A DNA stretch of 64,000 bases from Phoronis australis. Taxonomy: Eukaryota; Phoronida; Phoronidae. The stretch covers positions 715,498 to 779,497 of the forward strand of contig NMRA01000035.1 of NCBI GenBank assembly GCA_002633005.1, written 5' to 3'. The translations under genes and the position numbers were made by a program. How positions within the stretch are numbered: the first letter of the stretch is position 1; the number at the start of each line of letters is the position of its first letter. The notes beneath the pieces were generated by a model that worked only from the letters and a program-made list of their open reading frames with translations, did not search any database and had not been told where the DNA came from. Shown here in pieces: positions 1-12,800 of this stretch.

Positions 1-30
1 CTAAAGCAGAGTATACACATTTAACGATTA

Positions 31-380
31 AAATGAACATCCACTGAGATGAAATAATAAATAAATGAGCAACCAATGAGATGATGACACACAAATGAAC
101 ATCCACTGAAATGATGCCATAAAAGTGAACATCCACTGGTATAATACTCAAAAATGAGCATCCAATGAGGCACTGACTCAAAAATAAAGACGTACTCGGG
201 TATAACACAAAAATGAACATCCACCGCGATAGTGACATAAAAATGACATCCACTGCAATGAAGATCTGCAGTTGACATCCACAAAAATGAACATCTGCTC
301 AAATAATGACACAAAAATGAACATCTGCTGAAATAATGACACAAAAATGAACATCCGCTGAAATGCTGACATAAAAACGA
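31..380. repeat. 30-bp minisatellite, about 12 degenerate units
   Basis: Units of about 30 bp beginning AAATGAACATCCACTG recur head to tail, with substitutions and some length change near 240-290. The period is a multiple of three, so the minus strand reads as an open frame of 10-residue repeats rich in Phe, Cys and Ser. I see no splice-site context or known domain and regard that frame as a by-product of the period. It lies in the intron downstream of the last annexin exon visible here. Confidence 0.8.
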
Positions 381-729
381 CCCACGATAACATAAAAAAT
401 TACATACTGATGCATCAGTCTTGGCCTTCTGACGATCAACTGTCAAATTTTCTGATCTGTTACCCTGCAAACATACAGTTTTCAATAAGCATGTAACGAG
501 CTGATTATAATTTCAGTTAAATCCGACACGAAACTGTTCTGTAATAGGACAAAATAATGAACGGGTATTCTGCGAAATTTTCAACAGCAAATTAAACGAA
601 TATCTAAAGACTACTACAAAATATTAAATCAATGGTCAAAAAGTGTTTAAACTTAAATCCAAATATGAATTAAAATCCAAAACCACAAATAGCACAACAG
701 TAGAACCAAAATTGCTGGGTAAAACTCAC
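381..729. other. Annexin intron sequence, no feature seen
   Basis: This is the start of the intron that follows exon 9b on the minus strand. It begins with a GTGAGT donor at 729-724. No further annexin exon (end of repeat II, repeats III and IV) could be found between here and the left edge. Confidence 0.5.
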
Positions 730-809
730 AGTCGTCATAGAAACCATGAATCTTGCAAAATGTCCAGACGTTTCTGATTTCAGATCGTGTTCCAAGCTGT
801 GCGAATGGA
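730..809 (-). CDS. Annexin alternative exon 9b (repeat II)
   Basis: This 80-nt exon is bounded by a TTGACAG acceptor (811-810) and a GTGAGT donor (729-724). Entering in phase 1 with the T left by exon 8, it reads 27 residues, including [17 protein letters not shown], and ends in phase 0. The KSETSG piece carries the acidic residue that caps the type II calcium site of an annexin repeat. It has the same length, entry and exit phase as exon 9a, 241 bp upstream in the transcript. Joining both exons would shift the frame, so a transcript can use only one. The residue match to annexin consensus is strong; its use in mRNA is inferred. Confidence 0.85.
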
Positions 810-3800
810 CTGTCAACAAAAGTAGGACTTACACAAACAAAAGAAAAGCAATCAAAACACTCTGTGCAACGTTTAGGATCTGACAGCACCCAGCAGTAAG
901 GTTTTGCCAATTTATCCTAAAGAATGCCCCGACAGATTCAACCTTACGCGCTCATCACAAAACATCAGGAAAAGCTTTCGTTGGATACAAAACCAAGTCG
1001 AACCTAGTGATGAGTATGCATTGTTGTTTTATGTCGGGGAAAACACTTACATTTGCTAGAGAAACCATGAGTCTCTTAAAATGGCCGGATGTATCATTAA
1101 TGATTGCCTGCTCCAGTGTCCGTTTGTAATCTAAAAAGGAAAACCAGTGCACGCACATGCTAAGAAGGTTGCTACTAACAGCACTCGGATGTTAAAGCGA
1201 GACAGTGGGCGCTTCCAGACAACTGAAGTTTGAGACGATTTGAATAAGCTTATCAGTCAGTCTGGACATAATTCAGAAGTTGCAGACTCCAAGTGTTAAA
1301 CTCACTTTTTTCATAATTTCAGAAGTATTTCTCCATAACCGTGAGACAAACAAAAGCCGTACTTGCCTCTGAAAGGTATACGTGTCCCAACAGAATAGTT
1401 GTTAGCCCAGGATGTGCTCGCGTGCAACCTCGCTTTAACTCATGTTGTTAACAAGGAAAATTACTGTATCCTATTTACACAACGCCTTTCAGCACATATT
1501 GTATTCTTTCGTAAAGTTTGTAAGCGTACGTGTTAAATGGCTTCTGCACAGGTCCTACTCCTTGCTACAGTTTCTGTGTAGGCCGGGTTAAGGTTATGTA
1601 AGTCTGTGTATTAAGACAAATACCTAAAAAAATCATAGATTTTAACCCAGTAACAATGAAGTATAACTTTCTGAAGGTAGAAAGTCCGTGGAATTGGATT
1701 TTTTACATTTTACCAATGTGTTATTAATTGAGTCACATGACCATGTCTTTTCAGTAAAAATAAACAAAAACGAAAGATACGTTCATGATAGAAAGACAAT
1801 GGTATCAATGAATTGATCAAATTTTATTTGATATAAAAGCACAAGATAAGATGTCAAAAATGCTGTTCCAGATTTCTAAAATATTTCAATTTCATTTTAT
1901 GCAACTTCAGATTTTTTCATGAAAATCAAAAAGTCCAATTTTTCAACATCCCTTGAGGCAAAAGTGGAACATTTTAAAATGATTCTTAACGCTGCTTTAG
2001 AGAGCAGCGCATAAAACATTAACTCAAAGTTTCACATGAATCCGATCAGCTATATTTGAGATATGATGTTCTGAATTTACCAATTAAATTCGAACGCTTC
2101 TTCCAACCTTAAGAACTTGCAAAGATTTTTTTTTGTAAATTAGGAAAGTACGATTATTATGTTAAGAATATGAAAGCTTTTGAAGACTTTGACAGCTAAG
2201 GAGAAGATTGTGACAGGGTTGGTTGCACGCACTGAACTATGCCATTCCCCCGCCAGTGGCTCTGAGAGAGTCATGTTAAAGGAGTAATCGGGAAAGATGT
2301 GAAACTTAAAATTGCATCAGCATTAGTGTACTTTATCAGAAGAGTGATGAGAATGACTATGGTGCAAAAGAGATACCAATAAAGGTAAGATAAGAGGGTG
2401 AAAATAACTACTCCTATATGTACAGTTGCATACTTCCCAAATAAATAAGATTAAGGATGACCTGATAGCATTTTATGAAGCTTCCCTAAGAATTTATTAC
2501 TTGATAACTCGAGCCTCTTGAGATGCCTAAATGGTACCTAAGGTCCTACAAAAATGTATTTCTGACCTTTAAGTATTGTGAACATTGTTTTGATGGGGTC
2601 CGATTCTGATTAAAAGCCCTGGGTTCACGAGTTAAAGTGTTCGAAATTATACATAACGTCTAAATTTCAGTGCCACAAAACAAAGCAAATGATTAAGCAG
2701 TAGCCTCTAAACATTTTGTATCGTAGTTTTCCGATGTAGCAAAGTGGTCAGTTTAACATGTACCTACTTTGATTTAGATAAGCATCCAACATGTTTTACA
2801 AGTAGTTTTAATAATGAAAAAAGTGACAAAAAGCTTCATGCTAGTTAGAAAATAATACAAACGTCCATATTAGGCTCAAACACCATCTAGGTGCAGGTGA
2901 ACTCAGCTACTTACTATACTTGTCACTTGTTACCCATAGCGCATAAAAATTTCAGTAACTGTTTATAACACCGCTTTGTACGTGTTAGTGTCGGTGTTAA
3001 TAAATAGCAAGTTTTACAGATAGTTAAACACACAACAGTGTTGTTTGTTTCTAACTTTAAAGGGCTATCTCCGCGGTACATACGTCGTCTCGTCCTTAGT
3101 TCAGACCTTGCACACAATAGTTGCCGTTGTCAAACTACTCTTCCTTTCAAGTTATAATAAAATAATAAAACTGCCACCACATTGGATAAAATTTTCAATT
3201 GTTAAAAAGCGTTGATTCGTCAGAACTTTGGAGGAAGGAAAAATCAGATTATGACATGAAAATTGAAAAAAAAATTAATAACAATAGGACCATCATAATA
3301 AGCAATAGCACATTCAACTAACTATTAAATATAAGCAAAAGTGAAGTTAGAGAGGCAGCAAAGGGCAAACATGCAACATAGTAAAAATTAGTATTGCAGG
3401 CAGACAACCGATGGGGGAGCATGCAGCATTATAAAAAGCTTTATTTCTGAAGCTGAAGATGTGCCAAATTTAGACATCTCGATAGCAAGTATCAACAAGA
3501 ACATGATTATAATTATATGAAAACACAGCTCACGGAAACATTACATTTAAAACATTCCAACAAAAATCATTTTATGAAATTCTATCCTTTATTCAAGCTC
3601 AGTTGAGGAAATCCTTAAGTAGCTTGTTGCATTTCACGAAAATCAAATTAGGCCTTTACTCTCATAAAATCAGTCTCATAATATTTCTTACCATGACTGA
3701 ATTTCATTTCCATTACCAACAAGAACATCAAAACCATGAGTAGAGCAGAGTGACTTCAGTTGGTAACAGAAATGGAATGTTATCAGGCTAAGCAATATTA

Positions 3801-6800
3801 CGAGACTGCCTAACTGGATTTTTGTTTTTAGATAGTTAAACAGCGAGAAATACAGCTTTAAATAAAATCTAGGAACTGGCATTATCATAAAACAAAGCAA
3901 TGCTGTTGGATGATGGTTTTTTCTTTGGAGGTCACCAGAAAGTTATTACAATGCCATGCACCCAATGGGTGTGTATCTTGTGAACTTTGTGTCCGTCACA
4001 ATAAAGTTGCACCAGCGTCATAAAAATGAAGTCAAACGTGAACCCTAATATTTACATAAATGAGCAAATTACTTACATAATTTATAAGCCTTATTAATGG
4101 CCTGTATTTCGCCATTGGATCTCGTACACAGTATCTCAATAAGACAATCTTCGTCAGTACCCAAGCCCTGAAATCGGATGTCACATTTTTGTAGTAGTAG
4201 TAGAAGTAGTAGTAGTAGTAGTAGTAGCACTAGTGTGTTTATTTTATGTCATATAAAATACAAGAAAATCCAATACTGAATTAGGGAAGGCCCTGCAAAG
4301 AATTTTACAGCCTGCTGACTCCAAGATAAAGAAATGTTATGGGTACCATGAAAATATATCTCAATTACTACGACAGGTGAACATTAGACAAAGAAATCCA
4401 CAAAGGTTGACAATTACTTTAAAAATATTTTACCCAAAAACCATTTTCTTATTTACCGCCATAGCTCTGTAGAGTTCCTTGGCATCGTACTCATCAGGTG
4501 GCGCCATTAACGCTATGACAACCTCTTCGTATAAGCCTCCCAGTTCACTCTTCAAGTCTTTGATCAAATCCTAACACATGAAACAACTCACTGTCAAAGT
4601 GGAAGTGGCTTCAGCTATTAACTCCAACAAATATTAACAAGAATGGCCTTATAAGCAAGAAACATGCAAATATTCTTCATAATGAAATAACAAATGCAAT
4701 GACAGAAACTTCCAGTTTGAAATTTCAATAAAACACAAAAGCTACTATAATCTTGCCCTCTTTCAAAAACCCGTAACTTTTAATTTTGATTACTAACCAC
4801 CTTTGCTATAAAACTGCTTTCAACTTGTTGCTCTTTCCTAAGATTACAGGCGACCTCTGGTGTCTGCTTCTTAAGACAGAAATTCAGTCTCACACTCCCA
4901 CTTCAAAAATGCTAAATAAAGGTTTAGATAAGCAACTGAGAACACATCATTGTTTAGAAATGATTTACAGAAATTCTTAGAGACTGCGCTTTTGCTCAAT
5001 TGAGATTTGAATACTGCTCAGAAATGCTTGGGCAGCGTGTAACTCCGAACTTCTGACTAATGTAAGTCTACAGTTATTTTTCATAAAACAGATCCCTGGT
5101 CTTGGAAATAATTGACAGTACAATATTGCTCAAGGCCATGACTGAAGCATACTCATCGGATCAAGACAACCTACTGAGCAAAGACTGGAGCAATACAAAA
5201 TTTCCATTCATTTCAAGATTGCTTCTTATTCATTTATATCTTTGTTAGTTTCTGTGATCGATAATAGGTGTCACCGTATCTTATATTTCCTTGATGCTTA
5301 AATTATTAACACATGCGGCTAGTCATTCCTGTGGTGCATTGTGTTTTTCAAATTAAGGTTTTATTACTTTAGCTTTGTGCCTCACAATGAACAAACGTTT
5401 GCTCGAAGATCAAGAATTAATACATCAAATGTTCAATCTGTATAGTTGACCACGTCTGCCATTGGTCAGTTACTCAGTGGATAAAACCTAGATTACGACG
5501 CTTTATTTCATCTTCTGGAACGAGTGAATATAAGAAGTTTCAAGATTCTAGAACACAAACCCCAACTCAATAGAATGTCGTCATCCTATGACATCCAGCT
5601 ATTCACACAGTTTCTGTAATTTTCCCGACATATGTTTTGCATGTTGTGTGTATTCATTCTAATGATAATACAGCTCAGTGGAAGTTGTGAAACGTCGAGT
5701 ACTTGTAATAAAGATGGAATTCTTTATTCACCTCTTTCACGAACGCGGGGCGCTGCTGTCGTGTTGATCGAAAACGAGGCGCCTTGACAAACATGGCATC
5801 GTCCTGCAAGGTGTTGTGGTCAAAAGACTTATCAACGTTACCAAAAATCAAGTTGTCTGATGTTGAATCGATCTCCAAAAACATACCAATACTTACGGCA
5901 ACTAGACTTTTACCCTCCTCAGCCATTCCTTAGTAGTTTTCCCTCTTTTGAAAAAGTGTGGAAGTCAGGGATATACCCAGGCTTTTAGTCTTGAAAAACC
6001 CTACTCGCCAGCTGGGCGAGTGCCGGAGCCCGGCAGAAAATCTACTCGCCAAGCCCGAAGTTCGGTCACCCGGCCGTTGGCGCCAGTCACTACAAACTTG
6101 CTGCTAATTTAAATAAAAATCATCGTTTCGTGCACTGATGTCACCATCTATTAGGGCTACCGTATTCGCTCTAATAAGCGCTCAGGGAGACTCTTTTTGT
6201 AGCCTACGGCAGTTAAAACCTGGTCTCCGAAACGGGTGAAATCGGAAGCTAGGATTCATCAAATTTACGCGCTGTGAAGTATGTGTAACCTATGACAGAC
6301 TAGCTACAAAACTGTGGTGCATTGCTATCAAACTTTGTTGTTAAATTACGATCTATTTAAAAAAATGTGCTGAAATCCCAGGGCGAAAACTTGCCGACTG
6401 ATGCGTCGCTGCTTAGCGATCGTCGATAGGACAACTTGAATTCTTGAGTAAAAATAGTTTCGACTCAAATTAACTGAAATCCTCCCAAATAGCCTTTCCT
6501 AAGATTNTACAGGCGACCTCTGGTGTCTGCTTCTTAAGACAGAAATTCAGTCCCACACTCCCACTTCAAAAATGCTAAATAAAGGTTTAGATAAGCAACT
6601 GAGAACACATCATAGTTTAGAAATGATTTATAGAAATTCTTAGAGACTGCGCTTTTGCTCAATTGAGATTTGAATACTGCTCAGAAATGCTTGAGCAGCG
6701 TGTAACTCCAAACTTCTGACTAATGTACTAAGTCTACAGTTATTTTTCATGAAGCAGATCCCTGGTCTTGGAAATAACTGACAGTACAATATTGCTCAAG

Positions 6801-9800
6801 GCCATGCTTGAAGCATACTCATTGGATCAAGACAACCTACTGAGCAAAAACTGGAGCAATACAAAATTTCCATTCATTTCAAGATTGCTTCTTATTCATT
6901 TATACCTTTGTTAGTTTCTGTGATCGATAATAGGTGTCACCGTATCTTATATTTCCTTGATGCTTAAATTATTAACACATGCGGCTATTCATTCCTGTGG
7001 TGCATTGTGTTTTTCAAATTAAGGTTTTATTACTTTAGCTTTGTGCCTCACGTTTGTTCGAAGGTCAAGAATTAATACATCAAATGGTCAATCTGTATAG
7101 TTGACCACGTCTGCCATTGGTCAGTTACTCAGTGGATAAAACCTAGATTACGACGCTTTATTTCATCTGCTGGAGCGAGTGAATATAAGAAGTTTCAAAG
7201 TTCTAGAACACAAACTCCAACTCAATAGAATGTCGTCACCCTATGACATCCAGCTATTCACATAATCTCTGTAATTTTCCCGCCAAATGTTTTGCATGTT
7301 GTGTGTATTCATTCTAATGATAATACAGCTCAGAGGAAGTTGTGAAACGTCGAGTACTTGTAATATAGATGGCATTCTTTATAACCTTGATCATCAATTT
7401 TACTCTCCAGTACTACTTCTCATTACATTTTCAGCAAAACATGCTTCTAATCTGAGTAAGGAAATTTTTAGACAAATTTTGTAAAGGTAAGTGGTCTAAA
7501 TTATTACATGGAGAGGCCCCAGAGACTCAACTAAATTCACTAAATGCTCTGCATATCTGTGTCTTTGTTTACTCAAAAATATAGCGTTATTACTTAATCT
7601 TTTTTCCAAGCTCTTCTTTTACTAATGACATTTTCTAATTATTTATTTGAAAACTGAGCCCTTGTTTCAATGCAAATAAATTGGGTCCTTTTCATGCAGG
7701 GCACCCCCAGAATAGATTTCTTTTTAATGGCAAGATACAATTTGACACGTCTCAAAATTTTTAAAATGTCACAAGGAAGTCTCAATTGTCACAGCTTTTT
7801 GGTGCTTTTTGCATGGATAAGTCGCATCAACTTTGCTTTCGACACATATGTGAGACACAATATTCGTCACTGATAACAATGAATTCCATAATTTTATATT
7901 TTGTGAAAAAATGAACCACCACTACATGCACCATAAAATAACTGTAAATCCAACAAAACACTAACACTAAATATGTGGCACGTAATTCTCAAAATATCAC
8001 AAAACGTCACAGAATTTCATACAAATTTTGTCCCAGAATGTCACACCGTCACAGGGAATCCATTCTCTGCGCCCCTAATATAAGGGCTAAGTCTTTCATT
8101 AATATTTTGAATTCAGTATAGTGTTTACTGTCACCATGTATTATAAGCCAAAAATCAACTCAGTAATCACAATAATATAGCATTCAAAAATACCATAAGT
8201 GTAAAGCACAAGTAAACTAAAAATGCAGTGAAATGTTAAGGAACATATTCAAGTCCCACTTTGGGACTGGATCCTATAACCACGTAAAGGAGACCTGATT
8301 AAGTGAAGTCTAAAAAGTTTCATAATGATTTCATTTGACCAGCAGGCAATATATATACATATACATATATATATTATATGCTTAATCATACTGCCAATAA
8401 CAGACATATAGATTTATGGTAGCATACTCATTTTTGGCGTTTACCTTTCCAAACATAGTCTTGAATTTAAGCAGAATCTCTTGCCTCTGTGAGTTGGTCC
8501 TGTGGGCCAGAATGTCTGTAATAGCCTTCTCATCAGTTCCTGCAAAACGAGTTTCTGTCAAGCAGAGTGTCGAGTGATGGCACTGCAGTGAATTATCCCA
8601 ACAGATTTCATCGAATAACGTTTAAAGCTCTCCGACGTAAACATATAAAAGCACATACTCTCAGAATCCTCAAAGACTGAAAATCTTAATTCATGCATAT
8701 TAAAATAGTTTATGCAATTGTACATGTACAACATACTGTATTTTTGTTTCATGTGACTTGTAAATATTTATGCTAGAGCAAACTAAAATCTGAACCTCAA
8801 AAAATGTATTAAAGGAGCTCAGATACAAGCAAAAGTATTTCCTACACATTTAGCTCTCGTCCACCATGGGCGGAGGACTTCGTCAGAATGACAATGACTT
8901 CCTACACAGATGGCACACGCACAGTCAGCACCCGATCATAGATATGTGGCAACTTAATACCAACACCCCTGTTTATAGTGGGGGCACTGAGTTCCCAAAC
9001 ATCTACGATCGGGTGCCACCTGTGTAGGAAGTCAGTGTCATTTTCACGAAGTCCTCCACCTGTGGTGGACGAAAGCTAAATGGGTAAGAACTACTTTTGC
9101 TCGTGTCTGAGAAGCTTTGCAACAATGCAACACCAAGCTGATAAACTATCGTAGACTGAAAAAATATGAACTCAAATTAATCCTACCTCACAAACAATAC
9201 CTACCAAGACCCTTCATTGCTTTCCTCAATTTATTGGCATCATCTTCTGCGTTAAATGGCGAGTGTGGCTTCACAGTTCCTTTATTCTAAAAGGACAAGA
9301 AAATACAAACCATTCTTACTTTCACAAAGCAGTTACGTCTGAAACAAACAATTCTATGCTTACAAAATTGCGTGAATGAACCAATCATGAATTTTATAAT
9401 ACAACCATTTTCACATCCCTTCTTTCATCGTAATAAAAATTTCAAAAAGATTTCATACTTTTTTCTACACAAGCTTTTCGCTGATAAATTCATTGACGAC
9501 AAGAAGTACTTACTTACCTTGAGTGTAGAATTTCAGGTTGAACTGAATGCTAACTATAATAACTACAATTGATGACTACATTAAAATAATTAAATCCAAA
9601 AACAATTGTGGAAATTTCCATTAATTAAAGCTTTTTTCCGGGTGTTTTCTGGAAAATTTATGGCACTTCACAAACAGTGCCTTTTGGAAATGGATGATTC
9701 ACTTCATTGGAAATTCACAGAATTCTGAAACAAACTGTCAAGCTACGTATTTACCTAGGCCTGATTACGAGCGAGTTGCTAAACCTTGGGAAGGTGGGGT

Positions 9801-12800
9801 AAACAGTCAGTTCAGTGTCATCTCCAGAAATGCTCTCCATCATCTCATTCTTGAGGAAGTTTTGTCTTAGACAACAACTTGTCTGAACACAGCTCACCAA
9901 ACTAACCTTACTACACTCATATTCACGATATCGTTCCATTTTATTGTGATTTATTTGCATGCATACATTTCTAATTGGGAGACCAAAGTTCTAAAATGAA
10001 GAAGCCACCCAGATTGAATGACATAAACATACAATCTTTTCAATAAAAAACATAATTTACCTCCGGTTTCAAACTCATGTTCTGCATAGCTGCTGTGGGT
10101 GGTGCATGTGATCGCATACTCGCTGCATGACCACCTGAAGGGTAACCAGCACTGCCACTAGGGGGAGCTGCATAGCCACCTGCAGGATAGCCACCTCCAC
10201 CACTTGGGGGAGCTGTAGCCCCAGGGTAACTGCCAGCTGGCTGAGGTGGGTAACCTCTTCCTGGGGCAGACGGTGGGGCATAACTTTGCTGAGGTGCTCC
10301 ATATGCTGAAATCAATAACTGAATGTTAAGTTGAAGGACTATGAACATGTAACTTTTAAACTAGCATGGAAATATGGATTTATGGATTGCAAACATTTTT
10401 AAGTCTGGTCTGCATGCCACTTGTTGGCCACATCACGTGACCAAAGACTGATCAGATTTCTGTGATTGACTGGTGGTCATGATGACCCAGTGGACTAGAG
10501 AATCTGCACGGTTAGCAGAAGGTCCCAGGTTCGAGTCCTGGTCGGGGCAGAAATCTTTTCAGACTAATGTCTTATATTCATTAGGACACATCATGTGTCC
10601 AACAGGTGTCGTGCACACCAGAATTAAAAATGTTTGCGATTAGTTTGAGGTCATACAATATTTGAGATTTGTAAATCTGAGTGCTTAAAAAATGTAAACG
10701 TATTCAATATTGTATCTTCATGATTTAAAAAGCCTTATTACATACGCCTAAGGTGAAAACAAATGACAGAGGTGTCTTAATGATGATGAGAAGAAAACAC
10801 GAAAAATCCATTCTGTATAATCTTCATCTCCGAAAGTGACTAAGTTTAATGCATGACTAAATAAAAATAAATGCTTCTTTTTTAGCACATCTCACTCTTG
10901 CAGCACAAAGCAAGTTGACAAAGTTGGAAATCTCATTTCTACCGCTATTATAACTTCTGATCTCAAAGCGTATTGTATGGCATAGTAATCTGTATTACCA
11001 GACGTGCTTGTAGGGTATCCAGGCTGAGCAGCGGGAGGCGGGTACCCAGCTTGTGGCTGTGCTGGTGGATATCCTGGCTGAGACGGCGGATAGCCTGCTG
11101 CAGGGGGGTACTGTGGTGTGGGTGTGTTGTATGAGGCTTGTGTAGGCGGATACCCTCCTGGGGCAGAATTCTAAAACATTAATGAGCATTTTAAGAAGTC
11201 ATAAAAGTATACCGTACATGACGTAATTGAATAACACTTTGATGAAGATGACAACATCTCATTAAAACAATAAGTTACTTGACTTTTGCTTACAAATGGT
11301 ATTTAGTTTACTAAATATATTAGTGTGAGCATATGGACCCGTTTTGCTACTTTCCCCCCTTATTCATCGTTTTGGACCAGTCCACCAAGTCCTTTGAGCA
11401 GGACTGCACGTTGCGTTCCCAGTTCCCAACCTTCTCATTGGACTATGTTATCACGTGTCTCGAGTTTGGTCAGCTTTTAGTTTAATCTTATGTTTCAGTT
11501 CAACTTCTTTGTGAAGGCCACATCAACGTGCATTCTCAAACTTATCCATTTTTACCCTCCCCATTTCTCCGTTTTTATTGTACTTCTGTGTGGCAAGCGC
11601 TTTTTATTGCCCATCTTTCCAGAGATCATTATTTTTTAATTATTTATATCGTATTCTCTATCCCTTGTAATTGTATTTGTCGCTAATAAATGACCTTATA
11701 TCGCCTACCTCGGTCTCCTTTTCTTCTCTGTTATTGACTTTGTCACGCACGTATCACTTAATGTTTTATTCAGGAAATATGTCGATCATAAAAAACAGAT
11801 CTTCCAATTAAGAGCTACACGCTTAGTACTCAAACATTGGCCCATATTGACTGTGATGAATACAATACCACTAAAATATCAACAGCAACAGTACCAATTT
11901 ACTTGTCCGTTTTAAGCAAATTTGGGTACATGAAATGGGACGCAAAGGGACAGTCGCTCCCCTCACTTTTTTATAGCCAGGGACGCATCCCCTCAACAGA
12001 ATTTATTTCTACGTTGGTGTTATCAAAATTAAAGTAAATTTCATACTGTGTTTCATTTCGTCAGAAACAATGGATTTTGTTACAAAACTAAAAGCCATTG
12101 TCCAATAGCATCTTTGTTCGTGTTTATTTTCTATATTCTCCAACTACATTTCCTAGAACTACACCACTGATCTTCAACACCCTAAATATGCACCACACCT
12201 GGTATTCACCCTATTTTGAGAACATTGCCATGCTCAGCAATATATTGACGAAAGGCAGCACGGGTTTATGTAGTGAGCCTTTGCCTTTACGCGTCAGTTT
12301 GTCCAACTGGGTTAAAGTTCGATGCAGCACAGTAAAAAACTCATTTTTTGAGGCCAACTTAAAAAAATAATTGCAGGCCTCTCAGGTGACCCATTGCACT
12401 GATCACCTCAAACAATTCTAATGCTTTATTAAATATGCACTTTAAACCAAGCTGAGGAGCTAGAGACCTGGCTCACATATACCGCTAAATTTTAGTTTTG
12501 TAGAAATATGCTCAGGATTGGCAATAAGGTCCTACATCCTAGTCCCAATTTTGGGGACCACTTTACATATACATTGGCTGAAGTTCAGATTATAATTTAG
12601 AAACAAGCAGCTCTCAGTGAAGTCAAGTCATGAGGTATATGTTGTATTAGAGGTGTACATGCTATTCAAATAAACAAAATCTAACAGCTTTAAAACTAGT
12701 CCTCTAAGATGCTACCCTAGCACATGACAACAGGGTTAACATACATGCAATTTCATAAGGTGACCAAAAAATACCATGAGATTAAACAAGTTCCGTGACT

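Larger units (their letters stand above)
4571..8444 (-). other. Annexin intron 6, containing an assembly duplication
   Basis: A 3.9-kb intron. It contains two near-identical 886-bp blocks (4837-5722 and 6497-7382), an unrelated block between them that includes a transposon end, and a single N at 6507. An AT-rich (TATACA)n-like tract lies at 8346-8378. No exon is expected because exons 6 and 7 join in frame. Confidence 0.7.

Noticed and set aside
21-485. 154-codon minus-strand frame rich in Cys/Phe/Ser repeats
   Set aside because: It is produced by a 30-bp minisatellite whose period is divisible by three; no gene context.
5675-5926. Minus-strand frame beginning [10 protein letters not shown] with a nearby GTAAGT
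   Set aside because: It resembles a small first exon, but no downstream exon, family match or conservation is visible, and its tail runs into the allelic duplicate. The block may also be misplaced by assembly.
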